Assembly: GCF_000308435.1 (NCBI RefSeq)
Contig: NZ_BAFR01000110.1
Span: 1-39,286, forward strand
From: Nocardia araoensis NBRC 100135
GTDB taxonomy: Bacteria; Actinomycetota; Actinomycetes; Mycobacteriales; Mycobacteriaceae
DNA length: 39,286 nucleotides
Direction: 5' to 3'
Position 1 is the first letter of the stretch. Each line of letters begins with the position of its first letter. A program made the position numbers and the translations under genes. The notes under the pieces were generated by a model. The model saw only the letters and a program-made list of their open reading frames with translations. It was not told where the DNA came from and did not search any database. Shown in pieces: positions 16,691 to 23,437 of this stretch.

Positions 16691-16898
16691 GTGACTCCTT
16701 CCCTCCCCGATCGCGGAAAGTACTCCACGGTAACTTGACCCGGTCGGCGTGCCGAGTGCCGAGCCCGCGGTTGGGGACACCACCCGAACCTCGCGACGCG
16801 CGTCTGTGAAGCCTCACAAGTCGTAACCGCGCGGTCGAATTCTTTCGATCCCCGTCGTAACGTCGGTGACAGCAGGGTCGCCGCGCGGAGGGAGGGCC

Positions 16899-17276
16899 AT
16901 GAACATCGGCCCGCACGAAGAAGATCGGGACAGCACCGAGGTGTCCGCGAGATTCGCTCGTGGCGCCCATCGCGGCGGTCCCGACGCGCTGATCAGAATG
17001 GGTTTGGAACTGGCCCTCGTTCTGGTCGACGCGGCCGAGGCGGCGGGCAGTCTCGCCCTGGGCCGGTTCGAGCACGCGGCCACCCGATGCGCCCAGGCGG
17101 GCATCCCGATCGAGACGGTGCACGCCGTTCTGCGCGACAGCGTCGACGCGGGCTTGGCCGTGCCCGCGACGGATTGCCCCGAGCGGCGCACCGCGCGCGA
17201 CCGGGTCGAGCCCGGCGTGCTCAGCGAATTCCTGGAGGCGCTGAACTCGGTGGTCGCCCGGAGTTACGCGAACTGA
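16899..17276 (+). CDS. Free-standing RsbRD_N-like sensory domain protein
   Basis: 125 residues from ATG at 16899, with GGAGGGAGGG two bases upstream; a GTG at 16866 is ruled out by this site. The protein is one helical domain that lines up with residues about 50-165 of the divergent PucR regulator. MGLELALVLVDAAEAAGSLA matches ITRLCLELAVSMLDGSD, AQAGIPIETVHAVLRDSVDAG matches AREGIPIDTIHHAVHEGFKLG, and LEALNSVVARSYA matches LDTITSTVSRAYV. It has neither the GGDEF-like nor the helix-turn-helix part. It could form mixed dimers with the regulator or bind the same signal; both ideas are inference. Confidence 0.72.
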   Translation: MNIGPHEEDRDSTEVSARFARGAHRGGPDALIRMGLELALVLVDAAEAAGSLALGRFEHAATRCAQAGIPIETVHAVLRDSVDAGLAVPATDCPERRTARDRVEPGVLSEFLEALNSVVARSYAN

Positions 17277-17300
17277 TCCCGACGGATCCCCGGCCGTCGC

Positions 17301-18251
17301 TCACAGGGCGGCGACGAGCGCGGCGCTCTCCAGCGCGCATCCGTAGCCGATGGTGATACCGGAGCCGCCGTGGCCGTAATTGTGGACGACGGGCGTTCCG
17401 GGTAGCACCGCGGTATCGAGTTCCACACGAACTTCGCGGCGACCAGGGCGCAGTCCCACCACGGTCTCCAGGACTTCGCTGCCGTCGAGGCCGGGTACCA
17501 GGTCGCGGCAGCGCCGCAGGATCGATCGGGTGAGGTCGGGGTCCGGCGTGGTGTCCCATTCGCCGTCGTCCAGGGAACCGCCCAAGACGCAGTCCTTCGC
17601 GCGCGGGTGGACGTACGCGCGACCGAGCGGATGGGCTTCGTCGCGGACCGACACCGACAACCCGGGGTTCACGACCCGGACGATCTGGCCGCGGATCGGA
17701 TACATCTCCCGGTCGCCCACCAGCTCGGCGGCCCGCAGACCGGCGCAGTTGACCACGACGTCGGCCGATAGATCGGCGAGATCGTCGAGGCGCCGCACCG
17801 CGCGCAGCACGCGTCGCGCACCGGCGGCGTCCACTTGCGCGCTCAGGAACGGCAAGTAGGTCGGCATCTCCACCAAGGGCACTTCGAAACAGAAGCCGAA
17901 TCCGTAGCCGGGAGGCAGGTCCGCCCGATCGACCGACCGGAACGACCGCACCGACCGCGACCACGCGGGAATCGCGGGCTCCTCGCGATACAGCGCCATG
18001 GACGCGCACATCCGCACGCCCGGCGCACCGGCGGCAGCCAGTCCGGCCAAGTGCTCGAAAGTCGTCTCGCTCCAAGCCATGACGCGGTCGGCGGGGCCTG
18101 CGGCGGTCGGGAACCACACCGCGGCGGCCAGGAAGGAGGTCGTCGCCGTGATGGAATCGGCGCTGACGACGATGACCTCGTGCCGGGCCCGGAGCAGTTC
18201 GGCCGCGGTGGACAGACCCGAGATGCCCGAGCCGAGGACGACGATCCGCAT
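17301..18251 (-). CDS. FAD-dependent oxidoreductase, D-amino-acid oxidase family
   Basis: 316 residues from ATG at 18251. The Rossmann motif VLGSGISGLSTAAELLRARH at residues 4-23 binds FAD. Other family marks are ADVVVNCAGLRAAELVGD, PIRGQIVRVVNPG and the C-terminal HNYGHGGSGITIGYGCA, which is characteristic of DAAO. Such enzymes oxidise D-amino acids to 2-oxo acids with release of ammonia and hydrogen peroxide. The length is slightly below that of eukaryotic DAAO and usual for bacterial forms. It stands alone on the minus strand behind the small secreted protein gene. Specificity cannot be read. Confidence 0.88.
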   Translation of the reverse strand: MRIVVLGSGISGLSTAAELLRARHEVIVVSADSITATTSFLAAAVWFPTAAGPADRVMAWSETTFEHLAGLAAAGAPGVRMCASMALYREEPAIPAWSRSVRSFRSVDRADLPPGYGFGFCFEVPLVEMPTYLPFLSAQVDAAGARRVLRAVRRLDDLADLSADVVVNCAGLRAAELVGDREMYPIRGQIVRVVNPGLSVSVRDEAHPLGRAYVHPRAKDCVLGGSLDDGEWDTTPDPDLTRSILRRCRDLVPGLDGSEVLETVVGLRPGRREVRVELDTAVLPGTPVVHNYGHGGSGITIGYGCALESAALVAAL

Positions 18252-18319
18252 GGGAGCGAGACTATCCAGCCGCGCGGACCCCGCGCCGTTCCCGCAGCAC
18301 CGCCCGTGGGAGGCACGGA

Positions 18320-18655
18320 TCAGTCGGCGTCGTCGAGCGACGTGACACCGGTGGTCACGGCCACCACCGGCCACTGCGGCCCCGCGCACGCCGCGGCCAC
18401 GGTACTGCCCTCCGCGAAACCGCCCCGGCTCTCGCCGGTCCCCGCCATGTCCACGCGGGGGCCTGCCGCCTCGGCCGAGCCGATCAGCACACAGTTCCAG
18501 CTCTCCGACGGTGGCTGACTGCCCACCGCGATGGTGCCCTCCTCCTGGGTGTCCGCCGACAGGGTCGGCCCTGCGGCGGCCACCCCCGCGCCGGCGGCGG
18601 CGGCGATCACGGCGAAGCCCACGGTCGCGGCGAGACGTGCAGCGATCCGATACAT
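18320..18655 (-). CDS. Small secreted protein of unknown function
   Basis: 111 residues from ATG at 18655, preceded by GGAGAAGGAG. Residues 1-28 are a Sec signal peptide (RIAARLAATVGFAVIAAAAG core, AAAG-type cleavage region). The mature part is about 80 residues with two cysteines (WNCVLIG and AACAGPQW) that could form one disulfide. It resembles small secreted proteins common in Nocardia and Rhodococcus, but I do not recognise a defined family. It lies between the flavoprotein gene and the divergent YbdK-type ligase. Confidence 0.7.
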   Translation of the reverse strand: MYRIAARLAATVGFAVIAAAAGAGVAAAGPTLSADTQEEGTIAVGSQPPSESWNCVLIGSAEAAGPRVDMAGTGESRGGFAEGSTVAAACAGPQWPVVAVTTGVTSLDDAD

Positions 18656-18798
18656 GTGACAACTCCTTCTCCAGCGCCCCTTGTCGTTCGCGTTGCCGTC
18701 CTCCGGCCGTTCAAACCGCGCCGAACGCGGGCGGCAACCGTTTGGCGAACGCACGCGTCCGACTGACTAGCCCGCCGGGCCCTGGGTATCACAAACAC

Positions 18799-19950
18799 AT
18801 GGACGATCGGCGGCTGACCATCGGAGTCGAAGAGGAGTTCTTGCTCGTCGACCCGGGTACCGGCGAACCGCTGGCACGCAACGTCGAGGTGGCGCGCACC
18901 GCCGAGGAACTCGGCATCGACCTGCAACTGGAACTGACCCGCTGCCAGGTGGAGACCAGCACCGCGGTCCACACCGATATCGGTGCGCTGCACCGGCAGT
19001 TACGCGACTTGCGCCGCGGCATCGCCGCCTGCGCCGAGCGCAACGACGCCCGCCTGCTCGCGGTCGGCATCCCGCCCACCGTCCCGCACGAGTTCCCGGT
19101 CACCGATACCCCGCGTTACCAACGCATCGAAGAGAACTTCGGCATGCTCGCCCATGAGCAGGGGTTGTCGGGCTGTCACGTGCACATCGGCATCCCCGAC
19201 GTCGAAACGGCGATCCAGGTCAGCAACCACCTACGGCCGTGGCTGCCGCAATTACTGGCGATGACCGCGAACTCGGCCATCTACCGCGGCACCGAAACCG
19301 GCTTCGCCAGCTGGCGCAGCATCCTGTGGCGGCGCTGGCCCAGCGCCGGACCACCGCCGTACTTCGAATCCGCGCGTCACTACGAGGCGATGGTCGCGAT
19401 GATGCTCAACAGCGGCAGCATCCTGGACAAGCAGATGGTCTACTGGGATGTCCGTCCCTCGGTCACGTTCCCGACCGTCGAGATCCGGGTGAGCGACATT
19501 CCGGCCACCGTCGAGGAAACCGCGCTCTTGGCCGCGCTGGTGCGCGCCATCGTCGTGATGGCGGAGAGATCGCTGGCGGCGGGGCAGGCGGCGCCGCAGG
19601 TGCCCGCCGAGATGTTGCGGGCGGCGTACTGGAAAGCGGCGCGTTCGGGACTGGCCGGCGACGGCGTCGACCCTCGTGACGGCACGGTGGCGCCCGTGCG
19701 CGACCTGCTGTCGCGGCTGATCGACCACGCCGCGCCCGCACTGGACGAAGCGGGCGATCGCCGGTTCGTGGACGAGGCGTTCGGCCGCCTGCTCGCGCGC
19801 GGCAACGGCGCGCACCGGCAGGTCGCGGCGCTGCGGGTGCGCGGGGAGATCGATGACGTCGTCGAAGAGGTGGCGCGCGCGACCCTGCAAGGCTGCGACC
19901 AGCCAGGAAGTTCCCGTGCGACGCCGGTGACCGGAGCGCCGCTCAACTGA
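18799..19950 (+). CDS. ybdK: Carboxylate-amine ligase, YbdK/GCS2 family
   Basis: 383 residues from ATG at 18799. It belongs to the glutamate-cysteine ligase 2 family (YbdK), which couples a carboxylate to an amine with ATP; E. coli YbdK has weak gamma-glutamylcysteine synthetase activity. Diagnostic segments are LTIGVEEEFLLVDPGTGEPL at the N-terminus, QLELTRCQVETSTAVHTD, GCHVHIGIPD, and SVTFPTVEIRVSDIPATVEE. Actinomycetes in this order make mycothiol, not glutathione, so the true substrate is probably another amine. No Shine-Dalgarno site is seen; TATCAC lies 6 bases before the ATG, so it may be leaderless. Confidence 0.88.
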   Translation: MDDRRLTIGVEEEFLLVDPGTGEPLARNVEVARTAEELGIDLQLELTRCQVETSTAVHTDIGALHRQLRDLRRGIAACAERNDARLLAVGIPPTVPHEFPVTDTPRYQRIEENFGMLAHEQGLSGCHVHIGIPDVETAIQVSNHLRPWLPQLLAMTANSAIYRGTETGFASWRSILWRRWPSAGPPPYFESARHYEAMVAMMLNSGSILDKQMVYWDVRPSVTFPTVEIRVSDIPATVEETALLAALVRAIVVMAERSLAAGQAAPQVPAEMLRAAYWKAARSGLAGDGVDPRDGTVAPVRDLLSRLIDHAAPALDEAGDRRFVDEAFGRLLARGNGAHRQVAALRVRGEIDDVVEEVARATLQGCDQPGSSRATPVTGAPLN

Positions 19951-19962
19951 GCAGGACGGTGG

Positions 19963-20322
19963 CTATCCGCCGGGTTGCCGACCGCGACGATCCGCGGCCA
20001 GTACCACCCGGGCCAGGCGGCGCAGGCCCGACAGCTCGCTCGACTCACGGCGGCGGCGCCGTGCGTTCGGATCCGAGTCGGCGATGGCCCGCAGAATTCT
20101 CGACTCGAGGGTGGGTGGTGGATTCACCGCGGCCGTCGCGCTCAGCGCCGCCACAGTCTCCCGAATGCGCCGCACCGTGGCCCGGAATGCCGCGACGGTG
20201 CCGGAATCAGCTGTCTCGAGCCGATTTTCGATGCGCCTGCGCTCGATCTCGGCCACCGCGTCCATCGCGTACGGGTACGCCAGATCGAGCAGATCCGCGC
20301 GACACGGCTCGATGCCCGTCAT
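19963..20322 (-). CDS. Truncated RskA-like anti-sigma domain protein
   Basis: 119 residues. Residues about 8-85 match the N-terminal sigma-binding domain of RskA-type anti-sigma-K factors: DLLDLAYPYAMDAVAEIERR, FRATVRRIRETVAALSATAA and PPTLESRILRAI. Mycobacterial RskA is about 230 residues and continues into a membrane segment and a periplasmic domain. This protein instead ends in a polar, Arg-rich tail (RRRRRESSELSGLRRLARVV) with no membrane segment. No sigma-factor gene adjoins it. It may be a soluble anti-sigma protein or a decaying remnant. Its end lies 12 bases from the convergent YbdK-type gene. Confidence 0.6.
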   Translation of the reverse strand: MTGIEPCRADLLDLAYPYAMDAVAEIERRRIENRLETADSGTVAAFRATVRRIRETVAALSATAAVNPPPTLESRILRAIADSDPNARRRRRESSELSGLRRLARVVLAADRRGRQPGG

Positions 20323-20655
20323 CGCCGGTCACCGTCGACCGGCCCGACCGCAAGCCAGGGACGCGCCGTGGACCGCGGCCTCGCCGCGATCTCGATGCCC
20401 GGACGGAGCGGGGACTCCGCAGCCGTACGACCGTGCGTGGACCGACCTGCGCCGCGGTCTCGGCCCATGTGCTCTGCGCCAACCCGCATGCCTTCACTTC
20501 GCGGCGCACCGCCTCGCGGATTGGATTCTCGCCATATTCCACCCGAACACGGGTACTCTCTTCGTCCGCCGAGTTCCGATGGTCTCGGACCGAAGGTCGG
20601 CGGCCGCGGCGGGACCCCGCACCCGTCCCATCTTCCGACGCAGAGGAGAACATCG
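20323..20655. other. Intergenic region without a supported gene
   Basis: Space of 333 bases between the divergent RskA-like and TerD genes. I see no convincing coding region. It should hold both promoters, and GAGGAGAA just before 20656 is the TerD ribosome site. A minus-strand frame of about 45 codons around 20410-20540 has moderately coding-like codon use, but no family could be recognised. Confidence 0.4.
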
Positions 20656-21204
20656 ATGCGCACCGAGCTCCGTGACGAGCGTGGCGTCCCGCTGGAACAC
20701 GTCACCGTGGCGCTCGGCTGGGATCCGGCCCCGCGTTCACGCTTCTTCGGTCGGCGCGAGGAGATCGATCTCAACGTCGCGGCCCTGCTCTTCGCCGCGG
20801 ACCGGCTCGTCGACGTGGTGTACCACGAGCAGCTCAGCTCGACCGACGGTGCCGTCCGCCTGCACGGCGACAGCATGACCGGGGAAGGCGCGGGTGACGA
20901 CGAGATCATCAGCGTGGACCTGTCCCGCCTCACCGCGCAGGTGACGACGGTGCTGTTCCTCATCACCTGCTACACCGGCCAGACCTTCGACCGGATCGCG
21001 AACGCCTACTGCCGGGTGATCGACACCGTGGCGGGTACCCAGCTCGCCCGCCACGAGTTGACCGGCGGCGGCTCGCACACCGGCCTGGTACTCGGTCGAG
21101 TGCGCCGCGCCGACGGCGCCTGGCACTTCCAGGACGTCGGCGCGGGCGTGCAAGCGCGGCACCCGGTGGATGCCATTCCGCAGATCGGCCCTCACCTCAC
21201 CTGA
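20656..21204 (+). CDS. TerD family protein
   Basis: 182 residues from ATG at 20656, with GAGGAGAA four bases upstream. It belongs to the TerD/TerE family of calcium-binding stress proteins first linked to tellurite and phage resistance. Visible marks are VTVALGWDPA, the EIDLNVAALLFAAD strand, DDEIISVDLSRL with its acidic calcium-ligand loop, and FLITCYTGQTFDRIANAYCR near the C-terminal third. It stands alone, without other ter genes, as often in actinomycetes, where TerD proteins affect morphology and stress response. The exact role here is not known. Confidence 0.88.
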   Translation: MRTELRDERGVPLEHVTVALGWDPAPRSRFFGRREEIDLNVAALLFAADRLVDVVYHEQLSSTDGAVRLHGDSMTGEGAGDDEIISVDLSRLTAQVTTVLFLITCYTGQTFDRIANAYCRVIDTVAGTQLARHELTGGGSHTGLVLGRVRRADGAWHFQDVGAGVQARHPVDAIPQIGPHLT

Positions 21205-21337
21205 GTTCGTAGCGATCCGCCTGCACCGCAACGGCTTCCGACCCGTCGCGAGCTTCGATTCCGCGGCGGCCGTTGCGCGCGTCGCACACCCCTACCGGCC
21301 GTGACCGGCCGCGCGTCCGATTGGAATCCGGGCGCGC

Positions 21338-21343
21338 GGGTAG
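21338..21343 (+). promoter_or_regulatory. Possible stress-sigma -10 box (GGGTAG)
   Basis: GGGTAG fits the -10 of SigB/SigF-type promoters (GGGTAT/A-like) and lies about 40 bases before the holin-like operon. A matching GTTT-type -35 is not evident, so the call is weak. Stress-type membrane proteins downstream and a STAS protein nearby make it worth noting. Confidence 0.2.
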
Positions 21344-21364
21344 TCGCCGGGCAGGAGGTGTGAC

Positions 21365-21385
21365 ATGCCGAAGGAGGTCTCATGA
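21365..21385 (+). CDS. Six-codon upstream ORF (MPKEVS), possible leader peptide
   Basis: ATG at 21365 is preceded at good spacing by AGGAGG (21353-21358). The frame encodes six residues and its TGA overlaps the ATG of the next gene (ATGA at 21382-21385). The ribosome site of that next gene, AAGGAGG, lies inside the mini-ORF. This would couple translation of the two, but a chance arrangement is possible. Confidence 0.3.
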   Translation: MPKEVS

Positions 21386-21798
21386 CCGAGACGACACAGG
21401 TTCGCCCGCCCGCGAACTCGCGGTCGGTCACCGAGCTGGTCGAGGACGCCACCACCCAGGTGTCCCGGCTCATCCGCGACGAACTCCAGCTCGCGCGCGT
21501 CGAGATGCGCGAGAAGGGCAAACGGTTCGGCTTCGGAGCGGGCCTGGCGGGTGTGGCGGCGCTGCTGGCGTTCTACGGCGGGGCGACATTGGTCGCCGCG
21601 GCGGTACTCGGGCTCACCGAGGTGCTGCCGGGCTGGGCGTCCGCGCTGATCGTCGCGGGCGCGCTGCTCGTGATCGCGGCGGTACTCGGCCTGGCAGGCA
21701 AGAAGAGCGTCGAGGACGCGAATCCGCCGATCCCGCGGGAAGCGGTCGAGGGCGTGCGCGAGGACATCGAGGCGATCAAGGACAGGAGGCGGGCATGA
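21382..21798 (+). CDS. Phage holin superfamily 3_6-like membrane protein (DUF1469)
   Basis: 138 residues. After a polar N-terminus, SVTELVEDATTQVSRLIRDE and LQLARVEMREKGKRFGFGAG form the amphipathic helix typical of the Phage_holin_3_6/DUF1469 family. Two membrane segments follow at about 55-80 and 88-112 (GVAALLAFYGGATLVAAAVL, ASALIVAGALLVIAAVLGLA). The soluble tail has VEGVREDIEAIKDRRR. Despite the name, chromosomal members are not phage lysis proteins; their role in the envelope is unclear. It is the first gene of a three-gene operon and overlaps the next by ATGA. Confidence 0.85.
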   Translation: MTETTQVRPPANSRSVTELVEDATTQVSRLIRDELQLARVEMREKGKRFGFGAGLAGVAALLAFYGGATLVAAAVLGLTEVLPGWASALIVAGALLVIAAVLGLAGKKSVEDANPPIPREAVEGVREDIEAIKDRRRA

Positions 21799-22190
21799 GT
21801 GACAGCCGACCCGGGGCCGAGCAGCCCACCGACGACGTCGCGGCCCTGCGGCGTGACCGCGATCAGGCCAGGGCCGATCTCGGCCGGACGGTCGAGGAAC
21901 TCGGCCACAAGCTCGATGTGCCCGCGCGAAGCAAGGAGAAGGCGCACGACGCCGTCGAGGCGACCCAGCACGCGGCGTCCGAGGCGGCGCTCACCGTAGC
22001 GGACAAGGCCCAGCAGGCCAGGACGGGCGCGGCAGAACTGGCCCACCGGGTGGCCGCGGCGACACCGGAGCCGGTGGTCGAACGCGGCAGGCAGGCCGGT
22101 GGCGCGCTGCGCGCCTATCCGATCCCCGCCGCCCTCGGCGCGGCGGTGGTCGCGGTCGTGGTGTGGCAGATCGTGCGGAGGCGGCGATGA
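21795..22190 (+). CDS. DUF3618 family membrane-anchored protein
   Basis: 131 residues; the ATG overlaps the previous stop (ATGA) and AGGAGG precedes it. The N-terminal DVAALRRDRDQARADLGRTV followed by EELGHKLDVPARSKEK is the DUF3618 signature. A long helical, alanine-rich linker (about residues 50-105) leads to one C-terminal membrane segment, AALGAAVVAVVVWQIV, and an RRRR end. The arrangement suggests a cytoplasmic helical domain anchored to the membrane. Function is unknown; the partners in the operon are both membrane proteins. Confidence 0.85.
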   Translation: MSDSRPGAEQPTDDVAALRRDRDQARADLGRTVEELGHKLDVPARSKEKAHDAVEATQHAASEAALTVADKAQQARTGAAELAHRVAAATPEPVVERGRQAGGALRAYPIPAALGAAVVAVVVWQIVRRRR

Positions 22191-22444
22191 AGACGCTCTA
22201 CAAACCCCTCGGCCTGCTGATCAGTGTGCTCGGCGGCCTCGCGGCGAATGCCGTGTTCACCAAGCTGTGGAAGCGGATCACCGGCGAGCCGAAGGCTCCG
22301 ACGTCCACCGCGCAGGATCATTCCTGGCGCGAGGTGCTGTTCGCCGCGGCGTTGCAGGGCGCGGTGTTCGGCCTGGTCAAAGCCGCGATCGACCGCGCGG
22401 GCGCGACGGGCTACGAATCGCTCACCGGCACCTGGCCGGAATAG
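22187..22444 (+). CDS. DUF4235 family membrane protein
   Basis: 85 residues from the ATG at 22187 that overlaps the DUF3618 stop (ATGA), with GGAGG upstream. The family marks are YKPLGLLISVLGGLAANAVF with TKLWKRITGE, then WREVLFAAALQGAVFGLVKA and DRAGATGYE. Two membrane segments are predicted. It is the last gene of the operon and is followed by a strong terminator. Holin-like, DUF3618 and DUF4235 genes often travel together in actinomycetes and may form an envelope complex; that is inference. Confidence 0.85.
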   Translation: MKTLYKPLGLLISVLGGLAANAVFTKLWKRITGEPKAPTSTAQDHSWREVLFAAALQGAVFGLVKAAIDRAGATGYESLTGTWPE

Positions 22445-22485
22445 CGCCACCGCGCGAAAGCGGCGCTTCGCCGCGGCTGAAACGG

Positions 22486-22529
22486 AAGCCGCCGTGACTC
22501 GACGTTGCTCGAGTCACGGCGGCTTTTCG
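22486..22529 (+). terminator. Strong intrinsic terminator of the holin-like operon
   Basis: A perfect 17-base-pair stem (22486-22502 with 22509-22525) encloses the 6-base loop CGTTGC. The descending arm ends in CTT followed by TT. Located 41 bases after the DUF4235 stop, it closes the three-gene operon. It is the most stable hairpin I found in the window. Confidence 0.8.
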
Positions 22530-22939
22530 GTGTGCGTCCGCACACAGTCGTCGTCCTGCCGCCGCCCACCTCCCCCAGGGCGACGATCGGGCTCCGTGTC
22601 GAGCTTCGTCGTACGCCTGCTTCCGGAGCGGCCGTTCGACCCACCGCCGCCGGTCATGACGGCCTGCGCAGGTGGGCGGGTTCCGTCACGCCTCCCGTCA
22701 TGCGACGGCCGGGGGCGCCGGTTCCGGGACCAGCGCGACGGGCTTGTCCGGCCGCCCGATACCGCTTGGTCGGAGGTGCGGGCCGGCGCACACTGTGATC
22801 GGCGCCGGCCCGGATGGGGTAAGTTGGCCGCGGAGTGGTCGCTCTCTGCGCCGAGAACCCGTGCGCAAGAGACGTGAACCGGAGCGGAGGTCGACGTGGC
22901 GTACTGCCGAGGACGCGTCGCCGGCACGGGAGGTGGATG
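22530..22939. other. Intergenic region without a supported gene
   Basis: About 410 bases between the terminator and the STAS gene. Several short open frames occur on both strands, but they have no recognisable product or ribosome site. GGGTAA at 22817-22822 could be a stress-sigma -10 for the STAS gene, but no matching -35 is seen. Otherwise I see nothing in it. Confidence 0.4.
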
Positions 22940-23320
22940 GTGAGTTCCGAAAGCGCGCCCCGGGCGCTGGAGGTCGAGGTGCGGTCGGCGCAGGACACGG
23001 TGGTCGTCACCGTGCACGGCGAGATAGACATGGCGTCCGCGCCACGCTTGCAATCGGCACTCGACGAGGCGCTGCGCGACGCGCCCGCCGCGGTCGTGGT
23101 GGACATGACGAACGTCGGGTTCCTCGGCTCCGCCGGACTGAGCGTCCTGCTGGCGGCCTCGGAGGCCACCGGCTCCGGTGGCTTGCGGGTCGTCCCCAGC
23201 GACGCCGCGCGCAGGCCGATCGAGGTGACCTCCTTGGACCGGTTGCTCACGGTGTTCGACTCCGTGGAGGACGCGCTCGCGGTGAACGAGACGGTGAACG
23301 AGACCCAGGCCCCGAACTGA
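22940..23320 (+). CDS. STAS domain anti-anti-sigma factor
   Basis: 126 residues from GTG at 22940, six bases after GGGAGG; an ATG at 22937 is too close to that site. It has the STAS fold of SpoIIAA/RsbV antagonists: VTVHGEIDMASAPRLQSALD, VVVDMTNVGFLGSAGLSVLL and GGLRVVPSDAARRPIEVT. The serine in LGSAGLSVL is the usual phosphorylation region. Unphosphorylated forms bind an anti-sigma kinase and free a sigma factor. No kinase or sigma gene adjoins it, so its partner lies elsewhere. The next gene is a P450. Confidence 0.9.
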   Translation: MSSESAPRALEVEVRSAQDTVVVTVHGEIDMASAPRLQSALDEALRDAPAAVVVDMTNVGFLGSAGLSVLLAASEATGSGGLRVVPSDAARRPIEVTSLDRLLTVFDSVEDALAVNETVNETQAPN

Positions 23321-23437
23321 GCTTCCCGGCACCGCATCGGTGCCGCTCAGCCCCCGTCGCGGTTTCGACCCCGCCTCGCCGGGTATCTGACCGGTCGTCG
23401 GCACCGTGCCGATCTGTGCGCACCGGGAGGAGGCCGT

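Noticed and set aside
20410..20560. Minus-strand frame of about 45 codons upstream of the RskA-like gene, considered as a sigma-factor remnant
   Set aside because: Codon use is moderately coding-like, but no sigma region 4 pattern or other family could be recognised, and the frame does not run into the RskA-like start.
21382..21798. Prophage origin suggested by the holin-like gene
   Set aside because: Chromosomal DUF1469 proteins are common in actinomycetes. No endolysin, integrase, tail or attachment site is nearby.
22505..22800. Possible small gene or RNA gene after the holin-operon terminator
   Set aside because: No tRNA-like cloverleaf, no ribosome site, and translated frames resemble antisense-type Arg/Pro-rich sequence.
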